From Larimichthys crocea (Eukaryota > Chordata > Actinopteri > Sciaenidae), in the NCBI RefSeq assembly GCF_000972845.2, contig NC_040018.1:9707157-9771156 (forward strand): a DNA stretch of 64,000 nt. The letters run 5' to 3'. Under the pieces are notes generated by a model, which was given only the letters and a program-made list of their open reading frames with translations, was not told the origin of the DNA and did no database searches. Every line of letters begins with the position of its first letter. Within the stretch, counting starts at the first letter, position 1. Position numbers and translations under genes: made by a program. Positions 37,234 to 49,795 of the stretch are shown here, one piece after another.

Positions 37234-37465
37234 AAATTGCAATGGGTGCAAGAAAATACTGATGTGTCATCTGAAATATTTTGTTGTTTAGTTCGGTTTG
37301 ACTTTTTTTCCCACATCTTTGCTGTCATCAGTGCTGTCTTTGACACATGAGTAAAAATGACCATTGGTGCATCTCCAGAAAATCCTGATGTGTGTCATAT
37401 CATATACTTTGTTGTACTTAGTTTGGACATGTTGTGTCCACATATTTGCTGATGACTGTATGTCT
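37234..37465 (+). repeat. Diverged tandem repeat, two units of about 130 bp
   Basis: The unit at 37234-37330 (GGTGCAAGAAAATACTGATG...TTTGCTGTCATCAG...GTCTTTGA) recurs at 37366-37465 as GGTGCATCTCCAGAAAATCCTGATG...TTTGCTGATGAC...GTCTCTGA. The units are clearly related but much diverged. It is an internal duplication of unknown origin. Confidence 0.65.
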
Positions 37466-38254
37466 CTGATGCACCACCTGCCAGTAGTTGGTTTTGGATT
37501 GAATCACTAAATCTTTCAAAATTTCACTTTCCTTCTCTAAGAAAACTGAAAGTTTTGGATACTTCCTGAACGTCCTGCAGGTCTCTGTCTTTGTGTTATT
37601 TGTTAATAGTGTTTCAGCTCTTCAAATTTTGAAATGCTCTCTTGTATATTCTCTAAATGAATGCTGCTGAAAAAGGTCCATCATCATCATAACCCTTTAC
37701 ACGAAACCAGTATTTACAAGGACACACTCTCTTTGATGCTTTTTCACGTTCTTTCTCTTTAAGTACATTTCAGATCACTTGTTTTTGTCAGGACGACTTT
37801 AAATTCAAAGGACAAAATTGAATCCTTCTCAGTCCATTTTAGACAAAATAACATCAAGGCTTTAATTTAGGAACATGGCTCTAAAAATTGTCTCCATCAA
37901 TGTTTCGTCTCGTACTGATTTACCAATCATTAATGAATTCATTGAAAGAGGACATGCAGACTCAAAAAAAACAAAAAACTCCTCACTCCTGAGCAGCTTC
38001 TACAAGATCTTCATTTTCAGTCAGGCAAGCAGCTATCAGTGGCCTAATCACCCATAAGCAGTTCCACAGCTGGTCTGATGAATTTGGGCCAAGCCTTTTG
38101 GTGTGTGATCCCAGGGAATAATGCTCCGAGCTGCCTATGTTTATCTAAGGGTTAATGGAAGGTTAATAAGACGGGGAACAGTGCAAACTCAAAAACTTTA
38201 TTATGCAAATTGTGTTTTCTGAACAGAGTACTACTTGGTTGTGATGTGGTTGTG

Positions 38255-38562
38255 CTAATTAGCAGATCATCTCTGCTCTGGTTGAAAAGTGAGCCACCTT
38301 TCAGGTATAATTAAAGAAAAAAGATCAGATATTTATGAGGCAGACATTAGCTGATAACTAAAACAGTGAAATAATTCTTGATCGAGGTGTTTCATTATAA
38401 AATGTCAAACTGATTGTGAACTGCTTGGCTTGGTAATATTCTTTTGCTTTTAATAAATCTTTTTTTCTGATTGTATGTGTGTGTGTGTGCATGTCATGTG
38501 CACAGCCTACACCGGCGCGTTCCAATTGGTCACCGATGCGGCCAACGTCATGCTGAGCTCAG
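38255..38562 (+). repeat. Direct duplication, copy 2
   Basis: This is the partner of 36236-36550, with starts 2.0 kb apart in the same orientation. The 3' part, CCTACACCGGCGCGTTCC and on to GATGCGGCCAACGTCATG, is notably CpG-rich for this intron and stays open in one frame (YTGAFQLVTDAANVMLSS). In copy 1 that frame is broken by a 3-nt difference and a stop, so coding is unlikely. It is either a local duplication or two insertions of one unnamed repeat. Confidence 0.8.
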
Positions 38563-39980
38563 CATCTAAACCTGTACAAATCACTGCGAGGCTGGAACAG
38601 GGTGCAATACGTCCCTCTGATTCTCATTTACAGTCGAGAATAGATGCAGAGAAGATGCTACACTTGCCAAAAAAACCCAAAACATTCTCACCTCATCATC
38701 ATATGAAACTGTTCTGTAACATTTGCTTGATAGTTGCAAAAGACATTTTTAATTAGGAAATACTTTTTCAGCAGTAACCTTAAAAAAGGACCTTAAGATC
38801 CTGCAAAATAGAATATTTAACTAACAAAGCAATCGCCTTTAGATATCCTTAGTTTTTCTTCTTAAGAGCTTGAAGATGCCAGATAATTTGCTTCATCAAG
38901 ACTGTGTGGGTGTGGTTTGATCAGATTTGAAATGCCATTTGTTTGCTAACCACACAAATGCCATCACTTTTGGATTCTGTGTTTCTAAATCCTGATTGGT
39001 GCTCAGATACACATGACTTTTCCCCTCCCCCCAGAGAACACAAAATACAGAAAACCATCCTGTAAAACAAAAAGAAAAAAAGTTCATGTGGGACTCTGCA
39101 GGTCAGTAGAAGGTGACTGAGATTTTCAGGGCTTTAAATACAGCTGTTCATGGTTCGATATTCTGAACAAGAAGATAAAATAGCTGGATGACCTTGTGCT
39201 GTTTGTGTGGCAAAAGAGGTTGTTAGTTTGCTGTTGCATGACGTTTGGCTACACCGAGGGTTAACGCTGATGATATGAGCTGCTGCTGCTGCTGGTAAAG
39301 AAAGAAAGAGGCAGAAGGAGAAGGGCAAGCTCGCAGAGACCTTTACCAGTGCATGTCAATTTGATCAGGCCCGTATGTTTTGTTTTCCTCAGTGGAAAAA
39401 GCAACTGCGCATGAAAAATTGAACACATCCCCTCCTTTTGTTAACACTTCCTGACTCCATCTGATACAATATTAACCAGATCCCGTATTTTAGCGCTCGC
39501 TAGGAATAAACTTGAGAAATTACATGTTTGTTTGTTGTTGTTTATTGGTGTAATACCATGACAAAGGCAACAAAATGACATAAAAGATGAACACAATGGA
39601 CAGACAGATAGACGATAAGATAAAGCTGTAAGTATGAGATGATGTGATAAGAGTGTGAGTGTAGAGATTAGATTTAGATTAGTGTGTGTAGGTGTGTTTG
39701 GATATTAGAGAGACAGGCAGTGGTATGTATCTGTGTCTAGTCATCCTTGTTTGGTGTGTAGTAGTAAAGAGGCATGTGAGATGGAGAAAAAGAAAAAGGC
39801 AGTGTTGATGTTGTTAGTGATGAATATATGATCTAACAGCAGTAGCATTGGATAATAGGATAACATAATAACATGGCAATCATGTTATTATCATTACATA
39901 TAATACAATATAATAACAATGGTTATAATAACTTACATAATATAATATAGTGAAGAGAAGTGAGAACACACCGCTGGACC

Positions 39981-40353
39981 ATACAGTATAAAATATGGAC
40001 GTTGTATCCGTAACGTTACCCACAAGTTTCTGAAGATTGTTGTGAAGCTCATTGTGGTGGAACTAGCCGTCACCATCTTGGCAGTCCTGCCTCTGCTGAC
40101 TCCTGGTAAATTTAAAAATGGGTAACAACCTGTAACAGCACCCACCTGTCAATCAAAGCGGCCATGCTTTTAATTCTGCACAACTTTAAACCTTGATATA
40201 ATTTGAATCAGCTACAGAGACCAAAACTGTTTTTTGTACCAGGCTGTAAACATGTTTATTTCTGCTGTGAAGTTTTGGACATGGAGGCTTATGGAGACTC
40301 ACTTCTGGAGTCAGTCTCAAGTGGCCAATTGAGGAACTGCAGTTTTTGGCAAC
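39981..40353 (+). mobile_element. Non-autonomous repeat, family C (TGTACCAGGCTGTAAACATG)
   Basis: Landmarks in order: AAATATGGACGTTGTATCCG, CACCTGTCAATCAAAGCGG, GAGACCAAAACTGTTTTTTG, TACCAGGCTGTAAACATG, GGACATGGAGGCTTATGG, GTGGCCAATTGAGGAACTGC. The same series occurs at 57135-57780. I remember it as a very common repeat in percomorph fish. It has no coding capacity and unclear ends. Confidence 0.75.
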
Positions 40354-42167
40354 TAACTGGTCAGCAGGTTGTTATTATCTTTAATTTTTTTATTTATGTA
40401 TTTGTTTGGCCAGTTAAATTATTCTCATTCAGAAACATTACTAAAATATTATAAAGAGTGAATAACCACTGTGGTGTGCCAATCTTTTGGACTACTTTCT
40501 TTACGGATTATTCAATTAGTCACTTAGTTTACAAGATGTCAGAGAATAGTGACAACATTTCCCACAGCCTGAGGTAATGTATTTGAATTGTTTGTTCTAT
40601 TCCATCTTAAATCCAAATATATTCACTTTACTCTCATATGAGGCAAAGAAAAGCAACAAATCATCAGATTTCAAGGAACCAGCGAGTGTTTGTCAGCATC
40701 GCTTGAAAAATGGCTAAAGCGATGAATCGATCATTAAAGTAGCTGCGAGTGATGACGTTTATATTGTTGCTGCTCTACAATCTTCATAGACTCATCTGAT
40801 TTATTGTCAGCCACACCTACCCCCACAGCGAACACATCAAAAGCTAATCAGTCGCCTCATGTATAATAAGGATCAATGTCTCTCATTTATTAATGGTGTT
40901 TTCATTACAGGTTTTGAATATTACCTAACGTTTGAGTAATTTCCTGCTTCACTTCCCGCTTTCTCTGTGACACAGCACATTTGTGGACACAGATTTGTCC
41001 AAACAGCAGCCTCGTAAGAAAAAGGTGTGGACACAGAGCGGATGCAGAGCTTTGAGTTTTCCAAGCTGATTTGTATTCTGCCTGTGTGTGCAACCTGAGA
41101 GTGACTGACTGGCGGTCAGAGCCCAGTATTGACTGCTCTGAGGATGTAATAGAGGCTGGGGTGATGGGATCCAGGACATGAACACTCTCACTGTGGCATG
41201 TGCAGCAGAGCTATACAGGATATAACCAAGGCACTTAATCATCCTGCTGGCTCCATGCAGAGAAGCACCAGGCTCTGTGTTTTAGAATAATGCTTCTGCC
41301 TTAAATTAGATTCCATTGATCCTGCTTTTCTCTATAATTGCACAAACAGGATGGATGCTGGTTTTACTGGGGGTCAGACCAGACATTTGAAATACTTTAG
41401 CTTTAAGTAGAGGAGGTAAATTAAATCAGACAAAAGTCAGGTTGACCTGATTCAAGGTGACTGGACTATTAAGGGATTGCCAGATGATATTTAACACAAG
41501 AGAGCACAGTAGTGTCTCTGTTTTGGTTATTCAAAATGTGACTGTGCAAACATTTTCTTAATGTAACTACTCCATTGTTCTATCTGTTTAATCCATTGTA
41601 GTTACCCTCACATGATGGCAACCACCAAAGGCAGCCAACCCTTTCCCTCTCAAGCAGTCATGTGATGTGTTGTCAGTAAACACAGCATGTTTGTGTTTAC
41701 CAACCTAGTCAGTCTATGATTGCTTTTCAGCAAAGGAAAAAGAAATGTAATAAATTTACCACCAATCCAGCTGTCTCCGGACAGAGCCGCTCACTGAGCT
41801 GCTGATTTGGAAACAGTCAGAAAGGTGTTTGTACTTTTTGACTTTTTGCTCATTTTGTGACATGATGTCAGATTGTCCCTGCTTGAACAGATCAGCTTGG
41901 ATGATATCTAATATTTAGTTTATCGCCAGCAAATCGACTAACACGTATTGTCAGTGTAGACAAATCCTGATGCCGCTTTTTTGTCTGTGCCTTAGAGAGC
42001 TGTCTACAAACTATTAAAAACACATCGGCAAGCCACACTGTTACCCTAGGTAACATGTTCCTTTATTACTATGAACACACACACACACACTGTACTTTAT
42101 TGTGAGTCAATCACACACACACAGACCTGCTGCCATAAATACTCACTAGTGTACCCCAATGTCTGTT

Positions 42168-42235
42168 AATCAATCACTGAAAATAGTCCCCAGCAAATAC
42201 AGTATTTACTCTTGTTTGAGAAATGCTTCCTATTG
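42168..42235 (+). mobile_element. Fragment of dispersed repeat, family D
   Basis: The core CACTGAAAATAGTCCCCAGC followed by AAATACAGTATTTACTC is shared with 52061-52100 and 52541-52590, where it reads CTGCTGAAAATAGTCCCCAA. The family appears in other teleosts from memory. This copy is short. Confidence 0.65.
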
Positions 42236-42731
42236 TTGCTGGCCTTTTCCCCCTCCATACTTCTTTTTTTTTTTTTATAGATTTGTCACCCATTCTGTAG
42301 ACTACATACAGGAAAGGAACACCTGAAAGTGTTGAGAGACTGAGGCAATAGAAATAAATGAAGTTGGAAAAGGTGGCGCTTAGATTGCAAAATAATGAGA
42401 CAGAATATGCTGAAACATAGGCAGCACTAGAAAGGTATTTAATGTCACTCTGAACACAGAAAAAAAAAACTATCCCCAGCATTTTCATAGTATTTTTTTT
42501 TTTAAACGTCTTACCTAAACTATAGACTTCTTTTTCTGTCAGTGCTGTTTTTGGTATACTAGGATTGCATGCTATCTGTGCTCTAAGATGAAAGTACGAT
42601 GAAAATTGAGGGATAGTTATTGTGTTTCTGGCTGATGCTGTTTGAGAGGTGGATGGTAAAAGGTTTGCTTACTGTAAGTTTGGAGCAGGTTAGAAATGGT
42701 AGAACTCACTTGTTTGTTGATTCATTGTCAG

Positions 42732-42898
42732 GATAGACCTTTTTTCACAGCAGCCATGTTGCCGTGAAATAGTGAGGTAAGCACAGGTGGTGGCAATGAT
42801 ACTAATCACGGTTTCTGCACCTTAATTAGTGTCATTGGAAACACCTGTGTTGACCCTAATATTTCATGTCAACATGGCTGCTGTGAAAAAGCTCTATC
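42732..42898. mobile_element. Foldback MITE (GATAGACCTTTTTTCACAGC ends)
   Basis: The left end, GATAGACCTTTTTTCACAGC then AGCCATGTTG, is the near-exact reverse complement of the right end, CAACATGGCTGCTGTGAAAA then AGCTCTATC. Pairing continues inward: TGAAATA with TATTTCA, CACAGGTG with CACCTGTG, and CAATGATACTAAT with ATTAGTGTCATTG. The whole 167 bp therefore folds into one imperfect hairpin with a loop near 42810-42820. It has no coding capacity. A half copy is at 60727-60798. Confidence 0.85.
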
Positions 42899-43009
42899 GT
42901 CTATGTTCTGTTTTTCTGGTTGTATTTTGTGAGTTAACAAACAGGGAAAAAAGACTAAAGACTGCTGGTTCTGGTGTTTTTCATGATACTTGCTGATAAT
43001 AACAAACAG

Positions 43010-43818
43010 TAGTGGTGTGCAACACCGCATATTTTGGTATTGATCCGATACCAACTAATTATGGGCCAGTATCGCCGAAACCGATACCAATACTTTTCAA
43101 TAAATAAGGTGGATGCGTCATTGAATTGCTAAATCTTAATTAATTTTCAGGAATTCTTACAGTAAGTGTTTATTGTGACGTTTCCTTTTTTATTATTCAA
43201 TAGTTAAAACCCAGGACAAAAATTAGGACAAAGTTTATAATTAAATAGAAAATGCTTTATTATCAAACTTTTTTTTGCTTGCAAACCAGTAAACAAATTA
43301 AAACTAACAAGCACTGTTGAGAAACTACTCTCTCCGTTTTTGTAGCTCCATGTTTTCTTTTGGATGTTTTTTTATATATTTATATAAATTGGTAGTGTTT
43401 CCTCTATACCTGACCAACTTTTTAGAAATCCCACATTTTGCTGTTGTCTCGTTTTTGGCTTGAAAATACAGCCACACGGCGCTCCTCTTCCTCTCTGCTA
43501 TTCTTCTGTTGTATTCTGTGTGCGTTTCACGCAAAAATAGGCACGCACTGCGTGTGCTGACGAACCTGAGCCGGCAACTTGCTTGTTTGTTTGTTTGCTT
43601 TGCGCGTCTGAGTCTGACGCAAAGTGTGCCTGCTCTGTGCTGACACAGGAGCAGCGAGCCCGGCGACCTGGCTGTTTCCTCTTTGCCGAAACCGCAGCAT
43701 TGCAAACAAGAGCGGAACTTAAAGTAAAGAATCGATCTCACCAGGCTAGTATCGATCCGATACCGATACCGACTTGGTATCGATGATATCGATATTTGAA
43801 TCGATCTGCCCACCACTA
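43010..43818 (-). mobile_element. Internally deleted hAT transposon with 8-bp target duplication
   Basis: The ends TAGTGGTGTGC (43010) and GCCCACCACTA (43818) are terminal inverted repeats of the hAT type (CAGTGGTG-like). They are flanked by identical 8-bp direct repeats ACAAACAG at 43002-43009 and 43819-43826, the duplication length typical of hAT insertions. Subterminal GATCCGATACC motifs lie inside both ends. At 809 bp it is too short for a transposase. It keeps part of the N-terminal coding region on the minus strand, including a decayed BED finger. The intact duplication suggests a fairly recent insertion. Confidence 0.92.
43361..43489 (-). pseudogene. Decayed BED-type zinc finger of a hAT transposase
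   Basis: Within a 171-codon minus-strand frame (43840 to 43325), residues 118-160 read RKRSAVWLYFQ, then TTAKCGISKKLVRYRG, then NTTNLYKYIKKHP. This is the layout of a BED finger, the DNA-binding domain at the N terminus of many hAT transposases and ZBED proteins. The usual ligands are C-x2-C and H-x3-5-H. Here Cys136 and His159 remain, but the second Cys is Ser139 and the first His appears as Tyr155, so zinc binding is probably lost. The frame ends soon after the finger and the catalytic domain is absent. The first residues of the frame lie outside the element, so the true start is unknown. Confidence 0.75.
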
Positions 43819-45225
43819 ACAAACAGGACCAAGAGTCCATGCTTGAAGCTCTGTGTCGATGTCGATAGGCTGACTAAAAAATGTGGATATACAACACCAG
43901 CCTTATTACAGCTGCGTACATATATGCGTTTGTGTGACTGTATATATACAGTGTAACTGTAAATATGTGCAGGGCTGACTTTGTGGTAGGTGCTGCAGCC
44001 TCCCGAGGCTATTCTTAGTGTGTGGTCCCTGGTTCAGGTTTGATTCTGGTTAATGAATCCACTTGAGATTCAGATTCAGGTGTTGCACAGTAAAATTGCC
44101 TCCTCTTCTATCTTCGTTCCACGGTAAACATACGGCAGCTGAAGATGTGTTAAGATGTGACTCTTCATGATTATGTCAACACTGAGACAAAGGTAACATT
44201 CACGGGCCCTCGGTCATCGTAAACTGGCTATTCATTAAACACTGTAATTGTACAGACGATGCAAATGAATGAAACTGTGCAAAATGATCAGATTTTTGTG
44301 GATAAAGAGTTAATTTATTCCGTTTTCTCTAGGTGTCTGAATCTAATTGAGAAGGGATGCCGTCTCCAGCGCAGAGCTATATTCAATTGTTCTGTTTGAG
44401 AATGGGAGCACTCAGCCTTCTTTCCAAGAGGGGTCTCAGGTGGCTTCTCTTCATTTAGCTTCTTTCCTCAGTTGATCTAGTTCTTGTGTAAACAAAACAA
44501 TTTTTCAGGGGGAGAACAACGGTCTCAGAAATATGCATGTCCTTTTATTTACACTTATCCTGCCTGTCATGCTCCATATGCCATATAGACTGAGATATAC
44601 ACTGATGAAGAAGCTTAGCTGCGTGCACTACAGGAATTCAGGTGCAGTGAAGTGTGTAAGTGAGAATGACCCCATCCTTTTTTTCAAGGCCTTCTGTGTC
44701 ATCATCTACAGGGTCATAAAGTGAAGGGTTTTTAGCAGAGCTGTTGTGTCCTCTTGCTGTTATGGCCTTTTGAAGCGGTGGTGCAGGACAAAGAGATTGG
44801 CTTGGCAGGTAATGTAGCACTTGTTCTGGGGAAATCTTGCAACCGCACAAGCAGCTAAAACAAGACATCTTCATCGGAGATGTGACGATTGCCTACATCC
44901 ATCTTATGCTGTCTGATTTGATGGGCAGGATAGGCGACGGAAGCATCTGTTTTGACGTTTTTCTATTTGTAACAAATGATAGAAACGGGTTCTAGAAATA
45001 GGTTCTTTTTTTAGGAGCCTTTACCGACAAGATTAATGGAGATACTGGAGGGGGTGACAACGATGTGGAGTTTGTGTCAGGCCAACCCCTAAATGCTGCG
45101 TGTATCAGATTTTCCACACGAAGGACCAGTTTAAGGGGAAAGGGAAATGCAATGGAAGAAACATAGCAATTGTCACATGTATAGACTCAAAGTTTGTGAG
45201 GCATGAAAAGACAAATCAAAATATA

Positions 45226-45500
45226 TACAACTGCTCAAAGGTTTGGGGTCACCTGTCATATTGATGTTTTCCTTCTTTCCTTCAATAATTACTATTTTAA
45301 CAGAGATAAACAAAAAAACAAAAACAAACAAACCAAAAAAACGGTACAATTCAGACACCAATGTGTCGTTTAATTTGAAATAGTTTTGGCTCCAAATGGG
45401 AAATTCAGGTCTGTGAACACGAAACAAAAGATGAGATTTTGTGGCAGTTAGTCAAACCGAGACTGGGTTGTCTTACATAACCCTTGCTTAGAGGGACTGC
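45226..45500 (-). mobile_element. Tc1-like transposon end
   Basis: TACAACTGCTCAAAGGTTTG followed by GGGTCACC at 45226-45253 closely resembles the fish Tc1-type terminus TACACTACCGTTCAAAAGTTTGGGGTCAC, from memory. The inner sequence is diverged and the opposite end is not found, so the right boundary is a guess. Confidence 0.5.
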
Positions 45501-48500
45501 GTTTTGTTCTCATCTACAAAACATTACTTTTTTTGTGAACGCCTTTTGTGAATGCCTTGTACAAAATAATATTTCTAAAGAGAATTGTCAACAACCTGAA
45601 AACATAAAAGAGCATTCAAAATTATAGAGTCCTCTCAGACGTCTGGTTCTCCATATCAAGCTTTCATGGAAAATATGGAGATAAAATCATCTGAAAAACA
45701 ACTTTCAAAAACAACAAATGTATTACTGACCTGTTATGCAATAAATCTGACCGTAACACATTTTCAACATGTGTTTTTGCTGAATCTGTTTTTGAATCAG
45801 CTTCATTTTTTAGGCTGTGGTTTTCACTGCTGTTGAACTGTATTATGGTATACTGTGGAGTGTTTCGAATATTATGTCTACCCCATTTATATCAATACGG
45901 GAAGACTAAATGAACATTATTATTAACTCTTACCACAGCTGCTTTTGTCCAGCACTTTGATTAGTGCCTCCATCTGGCCGCTGGTGTATGATGTTGAAGG
46001 TTAGACGTCTTTGTGGTTTCAACAACTTTGACTCTTTTGACTTTTATTTGTTTCTGTGTTAGCTGGCGTTGTTACAGAGCCCTGACCATATGGAATTAAT
46101 TAAACTATTAATAAACTACACAACAAAGAAATATATTTTTCAAAATGTATTCCCTTTCATTGCCAAACAATAGCATTACAACACTCAAGCTGGAAATAAA
46201 TAACCCAGTTCTGTTAGCATTGTGTATCATTATGAACAGCAGCTGCTTGTTGAGACAGACATATTTGTGAATCGTGGCATAACTTATCAAAGCATTTTCT
46301 TTTGTTTCGCTACACAAGTTAATAGATTCCCAGGGTGTAGCATTCTCACTTTCTTCCCACTTTTTTGTGTTATTTCTTGAAGCAGCAGAAGGTGGCAAAA
46401 TCCCAAGACCAAACCATCACATCCGATTTAGCATTTGTGTAATAATACACTTTACTTTTGCTGATGATGCTACAGAAGTTGAGGAGGGGACTTTGGGGAA
46501 ACACCTTTCACAAACGTTCTCACATTCAACTTTAACAACATAGGTATATACATGCATTTGAAATCACACACACATTTTCACACTTCAACAGACAGAGTAC
46601 AATGTGGAAGACTTCTTTCTGTACTACTACAATTCCTTCAAATACCCATACTTTAATCATCGTATCCATCATAGTACAGAGAATAATGGATTGTTGTTTG
46701 GGGTTAAAATTGACTCAAAAATCTCCTTTGAGGATACTATGGTATTATTTACCCTCTTACCATTAAACTATATTGAAACATTTAGGAAAAGAAAGATAAG
46801 AAAATTGAATCAGGTTTTTGCTCTTGCTTCTTCTTAATATACCGCTGGTGTAATTCTTCTAACCTGTTCACAGCAGACTGAAAAGTAGATTCTACAACTT
46901 CTCTCAGGTTCAATTCTCAGGTTCTGGCGGCAGGCAGTCTAATAACACTGTCAAATAAAACAGAAATCAATGTGGTTAAATGGTGGTGAGGCTCCTACCT
47001 CAGGCGGGAGTCGACAGCAAGCTGAAGGGTCCCAGCTCTTCCACAAAGTGATTATTTGGTTCTGAAAACACAAAATAACCCCAATGGAAGTCTATTCACA
47101 TAAATTTACATTGTCTGACATTTTGTTATTTTTACCCATTTTCTATTCAGATGACAAGACTGGCATGATGACATACGGGAACAATGGTGTCAAAAGTTAC
47201 AGAAATATGCCAAACAAACAGGAGGGGAAATAACTGAAGTGCGTTTATGCAAGCAAACATTGGGGTTTGGTAGTACACTCCAGTACACTTCATACCTTTA
47301 TTTTACAGATTAACAGGTAATATACATAGAATTTTGCCCCTGTACACAATAATATGACAGATGTAATGCAGATTTAGATTTTAGGATTGGGATTTTGGGT
47401 ATATGGGTATCCAGTCAAACAGACAAAAATGTCTTAGAAATCTTTTTAAAAAGTCTTGTGTTGCCAAAATGTTTTTGTGTCAACTTTAATTCAGCATGAT
47501 GATGAGGGGTGTTTGATATCAGCAGAAGAGCTTTTAATTCTCTGAGCTGAAAGCTGGAAAATCACCAAAACCTCCTTCATTTTGTGATTCCTTGTTGGAA
47601 CTTTATATAAATGCAGGCAGAGCACGTTCCTGCACTGCATCATTGGCTCATTGATGCATCTGCTCAGCTACCAGCTGACTAGTAACATCCAATCACATTT
47701 GTTTACTGGTTGGGCTCAGTTGTCAGTACTAAAATATTTTGTTGATTCCTACATGATGGTTGCTGCAGCTTCCACCACCCCCCCAACCTCCTCCTTATGT
47801 TTTAGTAATATAAAAATTCAACATACAGCTATTCCATAGTACCTCTTATAGTATGCCATAATGTATTTGTGGAATACTTCTCTCAATGAAATTCTTGTCG
47901 CTTGATAATTCCCTGAAAAGCAGAGCCAAGTCTGCATTATTTGGCAGACTTTTTTGTCTAATGTACAGATGTAATAGCTATAGTGGATCTAAGTACTTTA
48001 AATAATGGTCTATTCTTTGTTGTAAGTGTGTCTGGCTACAAACTATAATTTGAACCTGTCAAAAATACAATAAAGTTACCGTAGTAAGATTTAGTACTGC
48101 GTGGACTTCCCCATAATGAATTTTAAAAATAAATGAAACTGTTTTCAGTGCCAAGCTGGAGGATGAGCTGACAGTCTCTAACTTAAGGTATCACAGCATT
48201 GCAATCAAACTGCTAAACTAAAGGATTTGAAAGTCTGACAAACTTGAGTTGTTCATAAGAACCCTGTTACTCAAACCGAACAGCATAAAGCTCTGAATGC
48301 TGACCCTCTTATAATCACACAAAAGGTACTTTCCATCGCTGCAGTTGTTTTGCAGTGTTTTTTTCCTGCTGCACTTAGTGTGGTATTGATCATTGTTGGT
48401 CCAAGTCCTCAGGAATCAGCTTCTATTGATTTCACTTCAGTTGTAAGCCTCTCTTTCTGACCTATGTCTCTTTTCAGACCAAGCATCTTTTCAAACATCC

Positions 48501-49705
48501 TAACCTGTGTGCTGAGACTTTACTAAAACATTTCATTACTGCAGCACTTTAGCACAAATATTTCCAAAATCATTTGTACTTGGATAAAAAAAAAAGGAGG
48601 GGCAATTATAGCTGTTTTCAGACAGTATCTGTTAGAGACTAAATTTGCTCTGGCGTATAACATACAGTATATGCTCTGTTAGGTTGTTAGGCTGAGGGTG
48701 TAGTGCTTTCAGGAGGGTAATATGCTCCTTTGCCTGAACCTTCATTATCCTACATAAAAAGAACCCACTTATAGCCAGAAGATTCAGCACTGTTGATGGT
48801 TATTAATAACTGCAATGCAGTCAAAGTCAATACTGTGTGTGTATGTGAGATATTAAGTAACATGTGCATGTCTGTGTTTGTAATCAAGTCTGTGCGTGCC
48901 AAATGAAGAGACCTCCATTACTCACATGTTAGTTTGAGAGTTTATTTCAAGATTTTAAAGATTATTTTTAATGCCCGGCTGAGTGCTACATTGCAGAATC
49001 TTTAATCCCAACTAAGTGGAGCACGGTCTAATTCTGCATCCTATTTATTTCCTCCTCGAGCCTCAACCTTGCCTTGTCTGAAACCTAATAATGTCCTAAA
49101 ACAAAAGCCTGCTATGTTAAGTGACTGTCGTGTCTTCATGCCTTCCCCCAAAGGAGGTTTCCGACCATGACACTCGGCATTATGGTGCTACACACATCAA
49201 GCAGCACAAAAAAACACGAAGAGTCTGTAATGTAATATTAAACTAGATCTCACTTACATCACGTGATTGTGCTGTCTACTTCATTACAGTACACCTGTAC
49301 AATCTATCTATGATTTGTCATTGAGATTTTAGCTGCGAGTTGCCTGCTGTGTTTCCTCTGTGGTTAAAATACTAAAGTAGTTTCAGTGGTGCAGAATTTA
49401 TTCATCTGAAAGATACATTCTGTCATTCTGTCTACGGCTTGTTGCTGCTTTAGAAACCTTGAAGCTTCAGTAAGAGGAATTGATTGAGGTGTTGAAGTTC
49501 AGTGCTCTTGGGTACAAAACTCAGACGGACTATTTGTGAGCTGTAGACCTTCAAATAGCTGTCCTGGGGACTCCGCGGGCAGTGAATCAATAGGCAGTTA
49601 ATTTCAGGCCACACTCAGATGCTTTAATGCTAGCTCATGTATGGGTCCCTTACATCTTGAAGATTTCATAATAAACATTTCTGTTCCTGCAAACTGCAAA
49701 CAATA

Positions 49706-49795
49706 AGATTAGATTACATCAGATCCAATAAAATGAAATACAATTAGATCAGATTAGATTAGATTTTAATGATCCTCTGAAGGAAATTCAGCCAT
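49706..49795 (+). mobile_element. Candidate retroelement 3'-tail fragment with (AGATT)n
   Basis: Short AGATTAGATT-type repeats run into TTTTAATGATCCTCTGAAGG and AAATTCAG. This is similar to the ACTTTATTGATCCC...GGGAAATTC motif found beside many fish retroelement tails. It is a fragment only, and no element body is recognised. Confidence 0.4.

Noticed and set aside
38475..38756. 93-codon frame in duplication copy 2 that might be an exon (YTGAFQLVTDAANVM)
   Set aside because: The frame is not kept in copy 1 at 36236-36550. The start lies in a TG microsatellite, and I recognise no protein.
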